DNA of 64,000 nucleotides from Strigamia acuminata (lineage: Eukaryota; Arthropoda; Chilopoda; Geophilomorpha; Linotaeniidae), in the NCBI GenBank assembly GCA_949358305.1, contig OX442316.1:14198001-14262000 (forward strand), read 5' to 3'. The translations under genes and the position numbers were made by a program. Positions 39,317 through 52,485 of the stretch are shown one piece after another (the first letter of the stretch is position 1; every line of letters begins with the position of its first letter). The notes under the pieces are model-generated. The model had not been told where the DNA came from, searched no databases, and saw only the letters and a program-made list of their open reading frames with translations.

Positions 39317-42069
39317 AATGTGGGCAAACGGCCAAGATTGATCTAAATGGATCGAATGCAAATGAGAAAACTAATAGTTTATATTTGTTCTTGCTAAGCT
39401 TGGTATAATGAAAATGTGGTTTTGCAATTTAAAAATGTAAATTTAGAATGCAAATTTTTGGAATTTTGTAAATTATTAAGAAAACAATAAGTTTATCACT
39501 CAATTTTTTATTTATTTTTTTTTTTTTTTGTTTAAAATTTATTGCATATTTTTCAATGATTTGTTTTAAACAAATTTCGGACTACTTGTGTTTGAAAACC
39601 TGCAGCAATTGCAATTGAAATATCCAAAGAAATCCGTGTTTGCTTAGTTTCCTTTACCTGTCTCGTTTTTCCCGGCTTAATTATCTCTCGTGAGTTTGAT
39701 TTGAGAACACATGTGGGAAAAATCAGATTGCTTTTTTCGAGTTTAAAAAAAAACCAAAAAAAAAAAACATTAATTTAAAAGGGAGAAAATGAAAAGATGC
39801 GAAAGAGATTTTAATGAGCTCAGGATATATTTTTTTTAAAAAAAAAAAATATTTTTTGCTGAAGAAAATTGTGTCTAAAGAAATTGCCATCAAATATTGG
39901 GAAGTATTTGTGAAATATCGCTCTCGTGTCGTCGCGGGTTTATCTTATTACGAGCGATTTTGACATGAAAGAACTTTGCCATGCAAATTGCCTTTTTCTG
40001 CTCTGCTTGAGCAATTTATTTAAGCTGTAATCAAAATGTCTCATATCCCGATGCCAAAACAAGACACTGTTTGCATTCTTAATGAAGATTTGTGTTGTAT
40101 ATATTTTGACTTTGGTGTTGTTTCATCACTGTTGTGGTTTTTTTTACACCCTAATATTTAATACTCCCGGTAATCCATAATATAATGGAAATTTCTGCAC
40201 CGGTGCCGGTTTTATACAAATATTATCCAGGCGGCAAAATATGGCGATGACAATTTTCCACGAGGTCAAACAACAAAGATGGAACTTGCGCATTTCTTTC
40301 GGGTTTAACTGCCTAGCGCAACTTGTTGCACATATAAATAAATACAAAGTTCGTAGAGAGAGACGTGATTTTCTACAAGAACGACTTTAATATTTAGATT
40401 TAAAGGAGTGATGTTGGGAAAACTTGAATTTTATTTGGTTTTACTGCAGCTGGAATTCAAGTTTAATTATCATTATCAGTATATTGTTATTAATGTAGCT
40501 TTTATTAATTTTTTTTTCGGTGGTTGTTTCACATCTCTGGAATCTTGATGAAGAAAGTTTCTGCTTTTTAATTATCAACTTTATCCACGTAAAAAAATAT
40601 ACATACCGTATGAAGTTTGCTTTTTTTTTTTCAGGAGGTGAAAGTGAAGATATTCTAGCAGGAAATTTTGCTCGTTTAGAGAACTTTGACTTCATCAAGG
40701 GGGTCTTTAATGTGTGCTGAACAAATCACAAGGAACTGACAGCTTTTTTTTTACTTCCCTCCTCTGATAGGAGTGGAAATGTAGTTAGATTCTTTTGGAA
40801 TAAAAACCCACCGTCCTTGGCTGGATTTGAACTTGATTCTCGGTTTTTCTGTGAAAATCTGATGGGGTCGTTATATATACACAGAAAAATGGAGATAAAA
40901 AATTAATAAATTTGGAATGTGTATGGTATACGTATATTTAGCAATTTTTTCTTCTACTTGTCACTTTGGTATTTGACCCCAACGCATGTATAAAAAAAAG
41001 TGGTGAATTTAAAATGCAGAATGTCCTTTACATGCTTATTACCCAACTTGCTGCGTTCCTGGATTTTCCGAATGAAATAGTTTAGTCAAAATTAGTCCCG
41101 GAATTCAAGTGGTGGAACCAGTTGAATGTCGTTTCAGGTCTTCGATCGATTATTTGGGGTCACAACAAACTTGGTTTGACATTGCATTGACATTAACTTA
41201 TAGTACTAGTAATTTATCTCTCAGGTAGTGGAAAAGATAGACTTGCTTGTTATGCTTAAAATACTTATTTTAAGCAGAGAGCGTCATCGTCACATAATAA
41301 TAAGTGTATTTTTTAGATTTTTTAAGATTAAACTTTTAGGGCAAAGAAATTTTGTGTTTAGGTACCCCGCAATACCTAAATCCGGCCCTGGATGCCGGAT
41401 TGGAACATCGTTTTTGGGCTTTAGTAACTTTCAACTAAGCTTATTTACAGATTTAGATCAGATTTTTGGTTTCTAGAAGCTAAAGGGCGCGGTCATTTTA
41501 ATCCTTTTGAATAATTTATTATCCCAAGTGGTTAGCAACCAAATCTATAGATGTTTTGCAAGATGAAGTAAGCTGTGATATTGAGTTGTTTTTCTAGGAA
41601 GTTCTTGCGTATAAATAGTCTGTTTGAAGCAGGACACTGGCTATTTATATACAGTTTTAATAGCGGCAGTTAATACTATACAAATGTTAGGAACACAGAT
41701 GACTTTTTTTTTCATCATACAAAAAATACATCCTCTATGTGTATATAAAGATGTAGACAGATGGAAATGATTTTTGCATTCACCTTACCACCATCGTGGG
41801 ACTATGTCTTCTAATTTATTGTGACTGTTGCTGCACACCTGGGAGGTTCCTGCTTGACAATTTTCGGACCGCTTCGTGCAAGAGTTGAATCTCTATTAAA
41901 GTGTATAGTTTGAGACCTTGGTCTGCATTGGTAAATGGATTTCTTATCATACGATTGTGTTGTACTGACACCACGAGCAAATTGATAGCGCAAATGCGAT
42001 ATTTTCTGACAGGAATTTGTAGTGTCAGTACACCACAAAGATGTAAATAAAGGACATTAGAACTCTATA

Positions 42070-42449
42070 CTCAAAACCACCACAACTTTGATGTATTTAG
42101 CCTGTTTACGCCAAACTGTGTACTGTGTTCTGCTACGTGGAAACGTAGTTCTGTTTATTTTCAATGAGTTTAAGTATAAAAAGTGATTAGATTGATGGAT
42201 TTTATTTAATTGGTAATAAAATGTTTCTTTTATTTGCTAAATAACCTTTTTCCCTTTTTAATCAATCAATTAATGTAAGTATAGTTTATTGGTTTCTTTT
42301 GGCAGGTAAACAAAGGTTTTGTTTTTTATTGGTTGTTTATGCCTAGTTAGAATACATTTCTGGTGTTACGAGCTACTTTTTTTGTGCCACTACACCAGTG
42401 ATACGGCTCGACCAATAGGGAAATACATCAACGTTGTGGTGGTTTTGAG
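42070..42449. mobile_element. foldback MITE with CTCAAAACCACCACAAC ends
   Basis: CTCAAAACCACCACAAC-T-TTGATGTATTT at the left is mirrored at the right with one mismatch over about 30 bp. Flanks are TA-rich (TATA both sides). 380 bp, no frame. It probably has a TA target, but the superfamily is uncertain. Confidence 0.6.
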
Positions 42450-42995
42450 TATATATACGTACAGCAATCCCTCGAAAATGAAAATAAAGGGTTTTGCATT
42501 GAAGTAACCCTTACAGAAATGGAGGGACTGCTGTACTCTGTTTACAAAAGGAAAAGACGTCACACGTATGCAAGATGCAAGTTGGTCTTTACGTTTTGGA
42601 AACAGTGTGCTTTTATACAGATATTTATGCATCTAGTTATTATTTTGGCATTTCTACGCATTATTTTTTCATTCTGAGTGATTACAAGAAGTGAATGTAC
42701 CTGTAGGAGTCTCAGCTTTAGGTCTACACTGTGGTAGTGCATTCCTGTAAGGCCCAATATGTTAAGATGTTAAATTGGGTGGAATTAGTTAAGCTTGTAA
42801 ATTGTTAATTACGAAATGAATTGATACACAACACGCACATACACAAAAGAGAGGAATTTTGCAATAATTTGAGATTATTATAGTGCTAATTAACAATGTG
42901 TCATGCACGATTGTATTAAAGAGTTGCTTTTACTATTGATTAGTTTGGTGTTGTAAACTATAGGAATCGATCAAAACATGCGCCACATTTAAACG

Positions 42996-45900
42996 TTATT
43001 GTCTATCAATTACCGACACTGTAGTGTTGCAGGCCATTGAATACGTTCCAGCGTTGAGTGCACGTTTTTGATTCCAGCGTCTTGTCACGAGGGATATGAC
43101 CTGTTGGCAGCGTGTAATTACGTGCGTTTTAATTTATGTTTATTAGGTTTTTGTTACCTCTCCGTTGAAAAAGCAAAACAGACAGGCGACGCATAAACCC
43201 TGGAATATATTTTTTTGTTTTACGTTTTATTACATTTTTTTAAAATTTTGTGAATGTATACCTGAGATGATGTGAAGATGGCTGAAATAATCTCATAATA
43301 CTCGGCTCCAGGTGAGTCAGTGTCAGGCCTAAAAGGCATCACAAGATAATGCAAACCCAAGAGAGGGATGAGAATAAGAGTGGCGCGAACAGCTTTTCTG
43401 TAGCAAAGAAGAAGCTGGTTGAATGTGATTAGCAAGTTGAAAGGAAGAGGACTGATCTGACCGCTTCTCGTTGACGTCGTGTGAATTGACTGCTCTCAAT
43501 TTGGTGACCAGTACGACGACAATATTGATTAAAAAAACCAAATTGGCCTGCAAATCCAATTCGATCTGATAATCAGATTGGAAAATCTAAGTGGAAACTA
43601 ATAGAAACCTACCACCATTGATGCCAATATCGGGGCTGATAATATCAGCGTGAAATTACTGTTGTAATCCGACCAACATCTTGAAAGAGTTTCAAATTTA
43701 AATAACAACACACTAGGTTCAAAAATATATTTTACAATATATTGCTTTTCATAATTCAATTGAAAAGTAATAATAATAATATTGGGAATGCATTTTATAA
43801 CATATTTCACAAATACTATGTTTACACGCACGAAATTATTCACCACTCGAAATATTCGGTGCATGTAAACGTAGTAAAAGTGTATTACCACTTGTAAAAT
43901 TGTTTTACAAAATACATTCGCGCGAAACCCAATGCATTTCAAAATACATCGCAATATAATGTCAATGTATTTTTGGACCACATGGGAAATAAAAGATTGA
44001 AAATGTGAAAATGCTAAATTTACTTACAGTACAGTTTCTTTGGGGAAAAGGCATCGAATACTTGCGTAAATGCACGTCAGGAAGAGTGGTACAACTGAAA
44101 TAATTGTACATGTTAGAAGGGGTTTTTAGCAATTCAATAAGAGACCTTTTGGCTTTTTCTATACGGATGCGCACCCCATCCCAGAATGTAAAACCATTTT
44201 AGGATGCCATGGTCGTTGACAAAAGCGACAACAAGCAGCGTGTGCAAGTACAATCCTTCACAAAACATCCAAAAGTAATTGCAGACGAGGAAATACTGGA
44301 TGAGCACGTGGAGAATTTGACATTCTATCTGCGTAAAAGAAACACAATACCGTAATAAAATGGCTGTTGATTAGGTTGATGGTGATGTACCGGGCTTTTT
44401 TTTTTCTACTTTTAAGTGTGCTTTTATAGTTGCTCGTCTCGTGATGCAATCAAGGGGAAAGCCGCTTTTGAAAACACGGCTAATATTTCCCGAAGGAACC
44501 GTATAAAGTGGAGGTAAGAGGGACAAAGTATGTGGAGATGGGAACTTACTGGGTTTTTTTGGATGACCTCTTGCGTGATGACTGAGGTGTACCATATTAT
44601 CCAAGCAGTGTTGTTGATTATGAAGGACACGAAAAGGTTCTTGTGGATTGTGATTCTGGTGCAGTCTCTTAAAGATCTAGTATTGACATATGTGTAACAA
44701 TAGTTCTTTGATTATAGTCTGTTAAAAGTGATTTCCTGAACAAGTAATTTGATAAGTAATCAATTTTTCAAGAAAAATGTCAATGCGTGAAGTGGATTTG
44801 ACTTGAACTTCGGTTGGGGTGTTTAATTGAGAGCAGTCACGTTTAATTGAAAGCAGTCATGTTGAATAACTTAAAAAGTCTTAATAAAATCAAAAATCCG
44901 ATTCAGCAGCTCTTAGTCGATAAAATACGGTATTTAAACTGCTTGACTGAGGATCTAATTTTTAAAATGGCAGCTGATTTAGTCTGTTTTCAGTCGCAGT
45001 GGACATGCGAACAACATTGAAACAACAAAACGTTTAACTGCAATTTTAAGCACGCTTTTCAAATGCAGCTGAGTGTATAGTTGGGTGCATTCATTCTTGA
45101 AAGCCAACGGAACGTTTGTAAAGTCGACTTTTCTTTTGTTTTAAGTTGAATTCAAGCGTAGCACATTCAACTATCCCAATTGCAACTGAATAATAAGGGC
45201 TGGTTCAATATGCCACAAACGTTTCAATGATTCAGGATAACTTTAAATTACTCGTGTGTGTATCTATTTTCCATGCCACACACGTGTGGCAAAGCAGTCA
45301 ATCAGCTTGTTTGTTCTTCACATTAACTTAAATTTAAATCAATTCAAACTTACCTAAAAAAGAAAAATACTCCGAGAGATATAACCAATGCAACCAGTGA
45401 GATTGAATAACCCACTATGTAAATATTGTTCACTCTTTGACGCAACTAGAAATAAAATAAAAACAAAAACTATTAAATTCATTCATAAATAACATTCTTG
45501 AAGCGAATTGTTGGCATGGCAACCTGATTTTTTTCTATACTAAAATTTTCTGCATTAATTAAACATAAACATAACACGGAAAAATAGAATTGTTTTTATA
45601 TATTTTTTGTGGATTATTTATTTTTGTTTTAGTTGCATGGAAACCATATTGAATTATTATTTTTTCTTTCCATTGGGCCGCTTTCAAGCGGATCTCGAAT
45701 ATAATGGAGTTTATGTAAAGATGGGTATACAACTCAGGCTTTTTTACTCTAAAGAAAACTTAAACATCTTTTGTGCCATCACGCGGATCGAATCTGCAAG
45801 CCCTCTTCTTTATATTCATTGATTGATCAAACTTGAGCGATGAGACATGCACGATATTTGCATCGTTCTATCGACCCAGTGGGAAAAAGAAAAATTGAGC

Positions 45901-47933
45901 AGTGCCATCAAATATGTCTACACGCGCTTTTAAATTCATCATGCACCTTGCATTGTTTAGCTACATATTTTCCCCCCGACCTTTCCCTTTTTTTTCTGCC
46001 TTATTTATTGCGTCATTAATCTTTTTTATGGAACTGAAATTTGTTTGATAACATCAAGTTAAAAGCGTTTAATCCATTGGCTATTTAATGATTGTTGAGC
46101 GCCATAATAAATTGGTGTTGTAAACATTGTGGTAGTTGTAAAAAAAAATAATAATAATAAAGGAAGAAAAAATAACAGCAAAGTTGGAATTTACAATGAG
46201 AAATGCGAGGTTCTTGAACTTGGAGTGATTTCTTTTTCTCAGGGAAGGAATTTACAGTTGAAATGTGGCATGCAGTGTGTATTATGTGTATAACCAGAAC
46301 AATGACCTCGAGTGCAAGAGGTCGCATTTGGAAAGATGAATTTCATTTTTAAAGAAGAAAGAAAAAAACGTACATAACATGTTTATTTTCCTTTTCAACA
46401 TCCACACGAATAAGCATTGCATTATACATTAACTTCCGGTAGTGCTTGCCGCTCTAATTGGATCTTAGAGCAAAGCTTTCACTTTGCTATTGATATCCCA
46501 ACATTCAATTTCGCTGGATATTCTTGACCAATCTCTTTTTCATTCGTTGGAATCCTGCAATGTCTTGTGACATTTCCGAATTGATTTGTTTTCTGCTCTC
46601 TGGGGTCGGTCGAATCTCGCAGGAATGCTATTCCTGCTGCGGATCCAACTTTTTTCTTTCTTTTCTTTCTGACTATGGAATTATGGAAAGTCTTAGACTT
46701 TTGCCAATGAGTCTTTGGTGATTTCCATTACTCCAGCAGAGAAATTGTATAGGAAATGAGGTAGGGAATGGAATGAGAATCCGTACGGGGAATCTTTCTT
46801 TCAAATTGTCATCTTGTGGTTACATGTACATAAAGACATAAGGGTGAAGTTCAATTCCGTCTTTATAGATAAATCTAGAAGTGAGAAAATGGATCCAAAA
46901 ATGCGTTAAAACAACGCAGGGCGCAGACTGCGTGCACCTGGTGCTCAGAATGTTGATTTTAAATTATAATCTGAAGATCTATTTTTATCCACTGGATAGA
47001 GAGATTGAAACAATTTAATGGTACATTTGTTGAAACTGTAATGTCGGAAATATGACCACGTAATGCCGAGTAATCTAATTATTATTACAACTGTGTGATT
47101 GACCTCGTGTTCATGTGTATGATGAGGATAGGTTTGTGTTTGCTTTTGGCTGATTTATATTGACTGTATACGAAAAACTAGTTTGTTTTATTTTGTTTTA
47201 TCCACTAAACTACTCAGCAGACAACGCACAAGCGTGCAATTAATTGGCAACAACGAGAATTGCACCTGTCTAGCTATAAAATCAAGAACACACAACATCC
47301 TGATCAAGCTCAAAATGTGCACCAGTTTTGTCGAAACACATTTTGAATGCAAAGGAGCACTTTTTGAGTAAATTTAGAGCGATTTCAGTGGTATAAAGCA
47401 TGCAAAACATTGGATTATACAAGCAAACTTGTTTTTCTATTATGTAACTTACAGCTAAATCGTCAGTGTCCACACACGATGTATAATTTGACCACGAGGC
47501 GTTGGTTTCTGGGTGACGGAACCATTGTGCATCTGGCATGCACGTCTTGAGAGCCGTACCTATCCAAAACATAATGAAATTTTTAACTTTTGAAATTGAA
47601 TAAAAATTTAAATAAAAATTGGAAATTCACCCACGTCTCGAGTCGAAACCCACGATAAAGTGAGGACAAGGTCCATAAGCCACTTGACCAGCTGGCGTTT
47701 TGTTCCAGCAACTCCATCCGTCGAATGTTCTCGGACAATATCCTGGCGTGTCAAAGTCAGAGTCTTCGTATGGAAAATGACAAAATGATCGTGCATTTAT
47801 GAGTATGACGACGCAATAAAAGAGTTTTATGCGACGTACCGTTTGTGTCTGTAATGCACTTGTTATACGCTATTTCTGTGAAGAATGTCTCGCTTTCGTC
47901 GTAAAATTTGTCACTGTAGTCCGTGTCCATGTC
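42996..47933 (-). CDS. class B GPCR, DH31/calcitonin-like receptor (12 exons)
   Basis: Exons (minus strand): 47933-47840, 47763-47635, 47559-47453, 45445-45354, 44667-44550, 44328-44175, 44094-44028, 43679-43613, 43547-43462, 43397-43262, 43199-43158, 43100-42996. All junctions are GT-AG and the phases fit, giving 398 codons plus TAA. The hormone-binding domain has the six family cysteines (KC, GYC, GWSCW, GPCPH, KTC, TSC), with CWNKTPAG and WFRHPETNASWSNYT. The seven helices follow: TM1 IYIVGYSISLVALVIS, TM2 after TIHKNLF, TM3 NYFWMFCEGLYLHT, TM4 GW..PLFLTCIYA, TM5 NIVVVLVTKL, TM6 KAVRATLILIPLLGLHYLVMP, TM7 GLCVACLFCFFNGE, then TRRWNQKR. This layout fits receptors for DH31 (calcitonin-like diuretic hormone), coupled to Gs and cAMP. 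The signal-peptide exon is not found: the first listed exon starts in phase 0 without one. The last exon could also splice on at TCG/GTAATT. Confidence 0.9.
43158..43199 (-). CDS. 42-nt TM7 exon of the class B GPCR
   Basis: Exactly 14 codons, GLCVACLFCFFNGE, flanked by CAG and GTAACA, in phase 0 on both sides. It is the equivalent of the conserved 42-nt TM7 exon of class B receptors, which is skipped in mammalian calcitonin, CRF1 and PTH receptor variants. Confidence 0.9.
43700..43985. repeat. dispersed AT-rich repeat, copy 1
   Basis: The ATTGGGAATGCATTTTATAA and CAATGTATTTTTGGACCA blocks recur at 48420-48640 (with the end block again at 48890-48925) and 55670-55745. It lies in a GPCR intron next to the 43613-43679 exon. 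Probably a MITE-like family. Confidence 0.5.
44908..44936. mobile_element. end fragment of the TACCGTATTTTA MITE
   Basis: GCTCTTAGTCGATAAAATAC followed by GGTATTT equals the right end of the 29.4-kb MITE. No partner end nearby. Confidence 0.55.
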
Positions 47934-48419
47934 CTGGGAGGGAGAAAAGGATTTTAAAAGGTTTGAAAAATTAAATTATTGAAGGACTTTTTTGGGTATC
48001 ATTTTCAGGCGTGTCAGATGGGATCACAAGATGGGACAGTTTGTGGGAAATTGATTCCTATCGATCAGTTACGTACAATGTGTTATCTCTCGTTTTTACT
48101 TATGTGGTGACTAGTGGATGTGGATATAACCATGTGGGGGCTCAAAAATAAATATTGCTTCTCGTTTAATGCAGTACAAAAATTTGTTAATTGTTAAATT
48201 CCACAGACTTGTTAAGACACCTGTTTTTTCATTTATTGTTGATATTTTAAATAAATATTATTGAATCAGTCTGAAAATTTAATCAGACATTACTTGAGTG
48301 GTATATTTAGTAATCCTTCAAGGAAAATTAAATCAAAATATTGGAAGTTAATTTTTTTCAAATTTTTTGTCATTCCACAGACTTTTTGGACGCACCTTAT
48401 AGCATTTTGCGGATTTAAG

Positions 48420-48640
48420 TATATTAATTATACATTAAATAATGCCTTTCATAATACGATTGGAAAAAATGCATTTTGAAAATGCATTCATATTTAACAA
48501 ATACTAGTATATTGGGAATGCATTTTGTTATACAGTTTACAAAGTGTATTATTATTTGCAAACCAACAGCATGCAAAAATATTTTACAAAATGCATTCTT
48601 GTGAAACTCAATGTTTTCATAATACATTCAAAAAGCACCA
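48420..48640. repeat. dispersed AT-rich repeat, copy 2
   Basis: Shares ATTGGGAATGCATTTTGTTA, TTTTACAAAATGCATTC and neighbouring blocks with the copy at 43.7 kb. A further end block is at 48890-48925. Confidence 0.5.
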
Positions 48641-49611
48641 CAAAATCTGAAATTCAGGAATGACTTGTGCAATCAAACTTGGCGAATTGAGACAAAAATT
48701 GATTAAAATTGCAAATATCTCGAGAATGAAAGCTCGGATCGTCAAAAACTAAACAGCAAACGAAAGAGCGAAAAAAAATGAGCCAGAAACGTTAATTAAA
48801 CAACACTGCCCACAACTAATGGTTAATATATATTTAATTGAACAATTTATTGTCGAGCCGGTTTTATTTGGGCCACTGGTACATCGCAATATCATTTCAA
48901 TGTATTTTTTAACCAAGTGGGTAAATTTATTTATTTAACATCGATGTTGGATGAACGTTTAATCTGATTTGGGTTTAATTTTAAAGCGCGGAATTGAAAA
49001 AGGAAAATACTTAATGGGATAAAACGTGGCATTTGTGCGCGCTTTTCACTTTGCGAAGACAAATGAATTAATCAGGAGAATTAGTGACCACAACTCAGAC
49101 TTGTTTCTGCGTGCTAAAGTTGCGGTATAATTTAATCTGGGAAGATTTCATTAAGCAGAAATTTTTATTTTTTTTATTTTTTTTTTATTTTTTTGGAGAG
49201 AAAAAAACCTCGTTTCTAGGAATTTATTTCGTTTTATTATTTAGTTATTGAGTGTAATATAAAAATTCAGCTCAGCACTTAGATTTTACGAGTGAGTCAT
49301 GGTTTTCTAAGGAGGAGAATTCCACTCGGAGTTTTGGAGCAGCAATGAACGTTTTAGGAGATCGCGTATTGGGTCACATTTTTATCAGTAAAGTTATCCA
49401 TTAAGTGAATATCAGCGGCGCAACTGTGCAAGTTAATAGTTAGTACGTCAAGGCATCTCGTGTTCTGTTTATACAAACCTTATTGACAGTTCAGTTCGAA
49501 GGTGTTAATTAAATTTGTGATACGAGAAGTGAAAACGTCACTGAGAATCATTACGTTTACTCGCATAATTTTTAAGATATACAATAACTCGTGAAATATA
49601 TTTTTAAACTG

Positions 49612-49649
49612 GTTTAGGTTTAGTTTAGGTTAGGTTAGGTTAGGTTAGC
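49612..49649. repeat. interstitial (TTAGG)n telomere-type repeat
   Basis: About five GGTTA units in a row (TTAGGTTAGGTTAGGTTAGG) with degenerate units on the left. TTAGG is the ancestral arthropod telomere repeat. Confidence 0.85.
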
Positions 49650-52118
49650 TAGAAAAAAGAAGGCGGGGTCGTGTAAAATTTATTATTTTAGTGTAAAATT
49701 AAGGGAAAATAGTGTACAAATAAATGGAACCCGGCTTTAAGGTTCGGTGTGTCTATTAATTTTTTACACGTAACTGGAGTAGGATTTGATACGCTGCTCC
49801 TGATTTTTTCCTGCGATACATTGAGCTTCAAACCGATATTGGAAACACGTCTGAAACGAGTTTTATGCTCGTTTTATATTTTGTTTTCATATTTTTGGCT
49901 TATTTTTGAATATTGATGTGGTTTATGTTCTCGCAGGAGAAAGACTTGTACTAGCAAGCTTTGGAATTTTACCCGCTCCCTTGTGTTTCCACCTTTCGAC
50001 AAGTATGAAATTGAAGTTAGATTTTTGGGTAAGCCGCGAGAAAAGTATTTTCTAGTCGAATTTTTATGCGCATATATCGTAAGTTTTGAAACTCAATATT
50101 TTTACATTATATTTAAACTTTAGCATAACTATCCATCATTTTAATCGTCTTAGAATTTTTTTTTGTATCTGTTGGTTTTGCATTCCAATTCGGTTGTTAA
50201 GCCAGCTTACAGGCGGAGCTTTATAGCTCAACTTTGATTATTATGATACTAATTCCGACAAATAAGTAAATGTTTTTTTTTTCTTATTTACATCAATTTT
50301 TTTTTAAAATTCTCCTGTTACCCGCAATTAAAAGCTGCTTAATTAGTGAGGGTGTAACACACCATGTGATTATTAATTTCAAAATCAACCGAGGAAATTT
50401 AATATCACAAACAACACGTGCTAACATTTTTTATTAAATTTAATTTTCTTTTTTTTTATTATTCCTAGTCTTTCTGCCGTGAAAATATGCTACTTGAAAG
50501 CCTTGTTAGAATAACCGAGAATGAAATATCGATTTGGGAATTAACTCTTATAATGGATTGGAAAAAGGGTCTTTGTGAAGACACTTTCTTGTCGCATTTT
50601 TCCAAACTCACCTTGTCGGTAAACATAAAAAAAAGTACCTATCACGTCTTAGAAGTACTTAAATCTCATGATTCGCATCTTTTTGGCCGGGAAAAGGTGC
50701 TTAGTCTCACTCGATGCACATCAGAATAGGAAATAACTTGTAATCTGCTTTGAACACACGGTTAGGGCTAACTCGATGCTTTTACATTTAGAAAATACGA
50801 ACTGGCGAAAGCAAGCACAACAAGACAGTTGAAATAATCGAGTACGGAAAGAAGAGAAGTGAAAGCGAAAAGGAAATGCCTCGTCCAAATCTGCTTAGTG
50901 GTTTTTGAATCCCATTAAGTGCGGCTCTTCTGTCGGTCAGATTGAGGCATAAGCTGGCAGCAAATAGCATTGTATTGTTATTAGCCGAGTTTGTTACTTC
51001 GAAACATATAAATGCACACGCGAGTTGTTTAATGCGTCGTAAAAAGGCGCTGAGAGTGAGATTAGCGAATAAGTGGTAACTAGTCTGGTTTTGATGCGTT
51101 ATTTGTCAGTAGTTAAAAGTGATGTGAAATTGGATGATGAAGAAATATGAAGGTAAAGGTGAATTGTAAGTGAGGGGGGAAAAATCAATGGAGCTCGTAT
51201 TTTGAAAAGTGCCACCTGCCGTATACTTAGTACGGTATAGTTTAGATGAAAACGCAGTTTCTTGTGTGTTTAAGTCTCATGTGATATTGGATCTGTGAGT
51301 TGCTGTCAAGGTTCCATCAACAGCAAAAGACGTCACTCTTTATTCTAAGCACGCAATTTTATCCAGTTGAATTGAATGCGTGGAAAAAATTCACTATGGT
51401 GATGCGACATAAAACCAGTCCGCACTCCGCATGCGCCCTGCTTCACTGATTGTCCTGCTCGAATGCTTTCAGAAATTCAGCATCAGGTGTGATTGAATTA
51501 ATTTCAGTGGAAAGCAAGTGTGTTTATTCTTGGAGACGTAATAAACTTGTTGTTAAATACATTACGCGTGGTGGTGGTGTTGGTGGTGGTTTGTTTTATT
51601 GCTGCCCCTGAGTTTCACTGCTTAGCATTATTGGGAATTCGCATACAACTCCTTGCCAAAAAAATGTCATATTCCTATTTTTGGAACTTTTAATATTTGA
51701 AATTTCTCAGAAACTATTTCTCACAAGTAAAAATGGTTTTAGGAGGATTTAAAGGATTGTTAGAGCTATCATTTCGTTAAAAGTTTTTTGAAAAAAAATG
51801 AATAGTTGAAGAGAAAAAAATTAAAAACTCCAAAAAGTCACTATTTACAATATTTCTCATAACTTGTGAACAGAATGAGATAAAATTAAAAACTAAACAG
51901 ATTTGAGACCGTCTATATCCCAGGAAACTTTTCTAAATTGGATGTATGGATTTCCAAGGCCCTCAAAAAAAGGCGTAATGGAGCTATGTAAAGGGGTAGA
52001 CAACCACTATATTTCGAAAAATCGTGGCGAGCACAACTGTTGACGAATCAAGTCATAACTATAACAAGTTATAGTACGACACAATAATGCTTCAATGCTA
52101 AAGTTTCGTTTCGATTCG

Positions 52119-52280
52119 ATACCGTATTTTATCGATTAAGAGTCGAGGATGTTATTCAAAACTGCCATTTTTGTCAGAAATTACAATTTCGGTAATATAC
52201 CGTACTTTTGCAAAAATACGGTGTTCTTAGTGTCTCAGCCACGGCTACTATTCGAGGGCGACTCTTAATCGGTAAAATAT
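52119..52280. mobile_element. second copy of the TACCGTATTTTA MITE (shortened)
   Basis: Starts ATACCGTATTTTATCGATTA and ends ACTCTTAATCGGTAAAATAT. It shares CTACTATTCGAGGGCG and TTTTGCAAAAATA blocks with the 29.4-kb copy but lacks about 100 internal bp. The right end is eroded. Confidence 0.75.
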
Positions 52281-52455
52281 ATTTTTTTAACTATATGGGA
52301 ATGGTTTTTAACGCCATTTCAAATGCAAAACAATTTTGGAACAAAAGTTTATCAAATTTCTTACAAAATGGTATCAAATATCACTAACCTAGAAAAACTT
52401 TTTATTCATTAAATACCAATAAATCTTCTCCAAATATTTGCTTTCCCAAAAGAAT

Positions 52456-52485
52456 AGAATTTGCAGTCGTAAGACTGCAAATTCT
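52456..52485. other. perfect 13-bp hairpin
   Basis: AGAATTTGCAGTC, loop GTAA, GACTGCAAATTCT. It is isolated in non-coding sequence. It may be a small foldback or a structured RNA element, with nothing further to support either. Confidence 0.6.

Larger units (their letters stand above)
38722..42995. other. gene-free spacer between TLR cluster and GPCR
   Basis: The TLR-H upstream exon block ends near 38940. From there to 42995 the sequence is AT-rich with poly-A/T runs, stop codons in all frames and no recognisable domain. It holds two AGATGGCGC boxes in opposite orientation and one foldback element. Confidence 0.7.

Noticed and set aside
40144-40347. Minus-strand frame considered as the missing GPCR C-terminal exon
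   Set aside because: No acceptor in phase 0 and no class B motif. The correct next exon was found at 43100-42996.
50788-50970. Short minus-strand frame with SRFGRG, resembling an RFamide precursor
   Set aside because: Only 60 codons, a weak signal peptide, no repeated peptide, no splice context. Probably chance.
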